Shown: positions 6,833 through 9,257 of the stretch, in pieces
Position numbering within the stretch: the stretch's first letter is position 1
How the letters are laid out: every line of letters begins with the position of its first letter
NCBI GenBank assembly: GCA_030673005.1
Contig: DAOVFI010000077.1
Location: forward strand, 1-9,257
Direction: 5' to 3'
DNA: 9,257 nucleotides
From: Planctomycetales bacterium
Lineage (GTDB): Bacteria; Planctomycetota; Phycisphaerae; SM23-33
Position numbers and translations under genes: made by a program
The notes under the pieces: generated by a model
The model's database searches: none
What the model was told of the DNA's origin: nothing
The model's input: the letters and a program-made list of their open reading frames with translations, nothing else

Positions 6833-6836
6833 TCCC
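6833..6836 (-). promoter_or_regulatory. Shine-Dalgarno-like purine tract for the glycosyltransferase
   Basis: On the minus strand GGGA followed by AAAAAG lies 9 nt before the ATG at 6823 and immediately after the first base pair of the alternative GTG start. It supports the shorter protein. Nothing similar precedes the GTG at 6838. Confidence 0.5.
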
Positions 6837-6892
6837 ACATCAGTCTTGGAAATCGTCGAACAAATCTTAACTGATTGCCTGTTGGAAAGCCT

Positions 6893-9118
6893 CTATTTTT
6901 TCGGCGCTGTACCGACCAGTCCTGTTTGCTTCTGGACCTTGTTTGTAAAGTTACTTTCGAAGACCTTGCTGGGAGACTTGCCTGCCTCATAGATTTTAAT
7001 CCTCCCGCCGGGCGGATCGTCGGTCTTGAAATTCACGACAATGCGCCGGGCACCGGATTGGAATGATACGCCCGCGCCATAATCGATAATCCCGTACTGC
7101 ATGTACTTGGTATCGCACATTCGCTTCAATGTCTTTCTATCGCCGACTTCGATGAGGTGCAGGAAAAAGTCAGACTTCTGCGCCTTCATCGGCGAGACCT
7201 CCACGCGCCATTGGCCGAGTAACGGATTCGTTTCAGGAATGCCCCTTTTTTTCTGACATTTAAGCGGAATAGGCCAGTTTCGCCCGTCGGAGAAGAACTG
7301 CTTGCCCGGCCCGCCTATTTTTGTAATCTTCGCCTTTCCCGGCAGGATCGTCCGGCAGAACAACCTGCCTCCCTCGTACGCCCACGAGAACGTATCGCCT
7401 TCAATCTTCGGCTCGACCGGCGAATGCAGAATGAAGGTTTTTTTATATTCCGGCTTAGCGGCCGTTACCCGGTCGAAGATGACAAAATGATTCGGCGGGA
7501 CGAACACGAACTGCCGCAAAGCCAAGCGGCACTTTTTCTTGTTGTAACACGGCGTGGCGTCGCTTGCGATGTAAGTGAATTGCTTGTGCGTCTCAAACGC
7601 CTTGACCTTCGCGCCGATCTGATTGTTCATTCCGCCGTCGTTTGGCACCGGCGGGTTTCCTTCGCCCGGCGCAGGCCTGCCCCAGCGACGGGGAAGTTTC
7701 TCACCCGGCATGTGGATAGTGATGCAGTTGTGTGCGACGGTCCGGCCGTAGTAATGCGTAATATGTACGCCCGGCTCAGGCCGCGTGCCCGTATCGAGCG
7801 CGAGGTGGCCCTTTTTGTAAATTACAAAATTGTTTTCATCGCAGTGCTTGTGCTGATTGGAGGTACAACCGGCTGTGAAGAGTGCGTAGGTGTCGCTTGG
7901 CTTGGAACCGGAGCGCATGAATATCTGCCCCATGTGCTCGAAATGCCTTGCCGGAGGCAGGAGTTTCGACGGCGGCTTGGGCGGAGGGGATTTGTCATTT
8001 CGCGTCAGCACGAACGGCATCCAGGGGAATGGTCCGGTCAGCAGGTATCGTTGACGGTCCTTCGGAAGTTGTTTCTGCATCCATCTCGCCAGCGCCGCGC
8101 CGTCCGGAACGCTCCGGCTGCAGAAATGCCGGATCTGCGCCAAGTGGTCGTACATGTTATGGATAGGCAGGTGATTGTTCCTGTGATAAGCGTCGCCCGT
8201 GCCGAACTCCATCGGTACTTCCGGCCCGGCAATCCAGTTCCACATCACCCAGTTGACGAACATTCCCACGTGAGGCCATTGCCGGGGCATGTCGGCGCCG
8301 AAGGCGGATTCCATTGTATGGAAGAAGTTGAATTCGACGTAAGGGTAGGCAGCCATTGCGTAATTGACCGACGCCGATGCCGACCCGCCGTCGTCGCCGG
8401 CCATACCGCGCCGCCATGCAAGCATCTTCATGTGCTGATCGTAACCGGTCTTGGTAAAACGTCCGGCTCGTTTGTCGTCGATGCAATCGCCGCAGGTTGC
8501 CAGACCGACGTACCACAACAGGGTACTGGTGCCATACATGCCGCCTTTATAACCGCTTACGTTACGTCTTTTCCCGGGCATTCGTTTCTGGGCGGCTTCA
8601 ACGTGATCCAGCAGCATTTTCCCGATACGCTTGCGATCTTCAGCCGACAGGTCGTTATACAACCAGTCGTATGCGACAATCGCGTTTATGCGGGAGTAGC
8701 ACCACCAGTGAATGGGCCGTTCCTCGCGGTCGCACTTACGGAAGTATTCGGCGGTCTGTTCCAGCAATTTCACAGCCCGGTCCCGATAGACCTTATCGCC
8801 GCTGACCAGATAGACAAACGCGTTCCCGCTGAGCAGATAGGCGTTGTTGACGCCGAGTCGGCGGTGATCGGGCTTTTTCGGCGGATTGGCTGCGGACTTA
8901 TCGAGCCACGCCTTCATCTTTTCATAATTCGCATTCTCAGGCCCCAGCGCGCGGGCGCGAACATCAGGGAGCGTCTGCTTGTTGATAAACAGGCGGGGAT
9001 GGTCTTTGCGGAGTTTCGCCATCGGCGGCGAGTTTGTTGCCCCGGCAGAGCATGCCACGGACGTCCCTATCGTCAGTCCGACCGAAATCATCCAAAGAAG
9101 TATCAGTCTGATCCTCAT
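6893..9118 (-). CDS. Secreted heparinase II/III-like protein (polysaccharide lyase fold)
   Basis: Heparinase II/III-like enzymes cleave uronic-acid-containing polysaccharides by beta-elimination outside the cytoplasm. The 741-residue product starts with a signal peptide: basic MRIR, a hydrophobic core to about 22, and possible cleavage after Ala25; Cys23 could instead be a poor lipobox. HPRLFINKQTLP at 40-51 is typical of the family N terminus. Residues about 60-360, rich in Trp, Tyr and His, fit the alpha/alpha toroid. The beta-sandwich part carries NQHKHCDENNFVIY at 421-434 and the Ala-His-Asn at 462-464, the characteristic His/Asn-containing strands of the heparinase II/III domain. Length suits the family. 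Substrate cannot be read from sequence; heparin itself is unlikely in a free-living bacterium, while sulfated or acidic algal and bacterial glycans are plausible. ATG 9118 is preferred over ATG 9133 because GGAG lies between. The glycosyltransferase follows 69 nt downstream. Confidence 0.88.
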   Translation of the reverse strand: MRIRLILLWMISVGLTIGTSVACSAGATNSPPMAKLRKDHPRLFINKQTLPDVRARALGPENANYEKMKAWLDKSAANPPKKPDHRRLGVNNAYLLSGNAFVYLVSGDKVYRDRAVKLLEQTAEYFRKCDREERPIHWWCYSRINAIVAYDWLYNDLSAEDRKRIGKMLLDHVEAAQKRMPGKRRNVSGYKGGMYGTSTLLWYVGLATCGDCIDDKRAGRFTKTGYDQHMKMLAWRRGMAGDDGGSASASVNYAMAAYPYVEFNFFHTMESAFGADMPRQWPHVGMFVNWVMWNWIAGPEVPMEFGTGDAYHRNNHLPIHNMYDHLAQIRHFCSRSVPDGAALARWMQKQLPKDRQRYLLTGPFPWMPFVLTRNDKSPPPKPPSKLLPPARHFEHMGQIFMRSGSKPSDTYALFTAGCTSNQHKHCDENNFVIYKKGHLALDTGTRPEPGVHITHYYGRTVAHNCITIHMPGEKLPRRWGRPAPGEGNPPVPNDGGMNNQIGAKVKAFETHKQFTYIASDATPCYNKKKCRLALRQFVFVPPNHFVIFDRVTAAKPEYKKTFILHSPVEPKIEGDTFSWAYEGGRLFCRTILPGKAKITKIGGPGKQFFSDGRNWPIPLKCQKKRGIPETNPLLGQWRVEVSPMKAQKSDFFLHLIEVGDRKTLKRMCDTKYMQYGIIDYGAGVSFQSGARRIVVNFKTDDPPGGRIKIYEAGKSPSKVFESNFTNKVQKQTGLVGTAPKK

Positions 9119-9127
9119 TATGTGTTT

Positions 9128-9131
9128 CTCC
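9128..9131 (-). promoter_or_regulatory. Shine-Dalgarno GGAG for the heparinase-like gene
   Basis: On the minus strand GGAG lies 9 nt before the ATG at 9118 and overlaps the alternative in-frame ATG at 9133. With the shorter start the signal peptide has a compact basic n-region directly before its hydrophobic core, which agrees with this choice. Confidence 0.65.
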
Positions 9132-9146
9132 ATATCACTATGGTAG

Positions 9147-9202
9147 GTCGGGACGGAGCGCGGCGTAGTCCCGGCACACAGGCCGCATCGGTCCGCCGGG
9201 AC
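9147..9202. other. Mutually exclusive hairpins upstream of the heparinase-like gene
   Basis: GTCCCGGC at 9168-9175 forms a perfect 8-bp inverted repeat with GCCGGGAC at 9195-9202 (19-nt loop). The same segment can instead pair with GTCGGGAC at 9147-9154 (8 bp including one G-U, 13-nt loop). In a leftward transcript the central segment would choose between the two stems, the nearer ending about 28 nt before the ATG at 9118. This could be regulatory or a remnant of a palindromic repeat; no T tract is present. Confidence 0.55.
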
Positions 9203-9203
9203 A

Positions 9204-9221
9204 CCCCTGCCCGCCCGCCCC
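9204..9221 (-). other. G-quadruplex motif on the coding strand of the heparinase-like gene's upstream region
   Basis: Read on the minus strand the tracts are GGGG, GGG, GGG and GGGG with loops of 1, 1 and 2 nt (C, C, CA). This is a complete four-tract quadruplex motif with very short loops, the type expected to be most stable. It lies about 86-103 nt upstream of the ATG at 9118, in promoter or leader position. I found no clear -10/-35 pair in the remaining 9134-9257 DNA. Confidence 0.7.
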
Positions 9222-9257
9222 GCCTAACTTTAGCACAGCCCAACGGCCGCGGTTGCG

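Noticed and set aside
5942..6874. A 310-codon plus-strand frame opposite the glycosyltransferase gene
   Set aside because: The minus strand has clear glycosyltransferase motifs and membrane helices, while this frame is Arg/Pro/His-rich with no recognisable domain.
1717..9118. A single glycan-synthesis gene cluster
   Set aside because: The dehydrogenase is separated from the glycosyltransferase/heparinase pair by an oppositely oriented trpB unit, so only a loose functional theme is supported.

Overview
The window looks like chromosomal DNA of a GC-rich, free-living bacterium with Gram-negative-type envelope chemistry. My best guess is a Planctomycetota lineage such as Phycisphaerae. That rests on the style of the first membrane protein, the secreted heparinase-like enzyme, the palindromic intergenic repeat and the large number of unassigned membrane proteins. 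It is an inference; no rRNA or other phylogenetic marker is present.

Layout, left to right: (1) a rightward polytopic membrane protein of unknown function with a charged N-terminal domain and a Lys/Glu/Pro tail (3-1574); (2) a 142-bp convergent gap holding an elaborate compound palindrome (1590-1690); (3) a leftward nucleotide-sugar 6-dehydrogenase of the UDP-Glc/UDP-ManNAc dehydrogenase family (3381-1717); (4) a ~190-bp divergent intergenic region with GC-rich hairpins on the dehydrogenase side and a good promoter, abutting the ATG, on the other side; (5) a rightward two-gene unit of an uncharacterised membrane protein (3590-4549) and tryptophan synthase beta, trpB (4570-5778), with no trpA in view; (6) after only 22 bp, a convergent leftward pair: a secreted heparinase II/III-like protein (9118-6893) transcribed first, then a GtrB/DPM1-type family 2 glycosyltransferase (6823-5801) whose metal-binding motif is degenerate; (7) the 5' region of that pair (9134-9257), with mutually exclusive hairpins and a strong G-quadruplex motif.

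Three leftward genes touch acidic or envelope glycans: one would make a nucleotide-activated uronic acid, one resembles enzymes that load a sugar onto a polyprenyl phosphate, and one would cleave a uronate-containing polysaccharide outside the cytoplasm. They are not one operon, because trpB and its partner lie between them, so a shared pathway is only a suggestion. The trpB unit is ordinary amino-acid metabolism.

Translation signals differ by strand. Each leftward gene has a purine-rich Shine-Dalgarno tract lying between two in-frame start codons 15 nt apart. The two rightward genes whose starts are visible have no clear Shine-Dalgarno, and one may be leaderless. I see no tRNA, rRNA, CRISPR array, insertion sequence or phage gene, and no convincing new multi-gene system. 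The most unusual signals are the compound palindrome, the degenerate glycosyltransferase and the structured DNA upstream of the heparinase-like gene.
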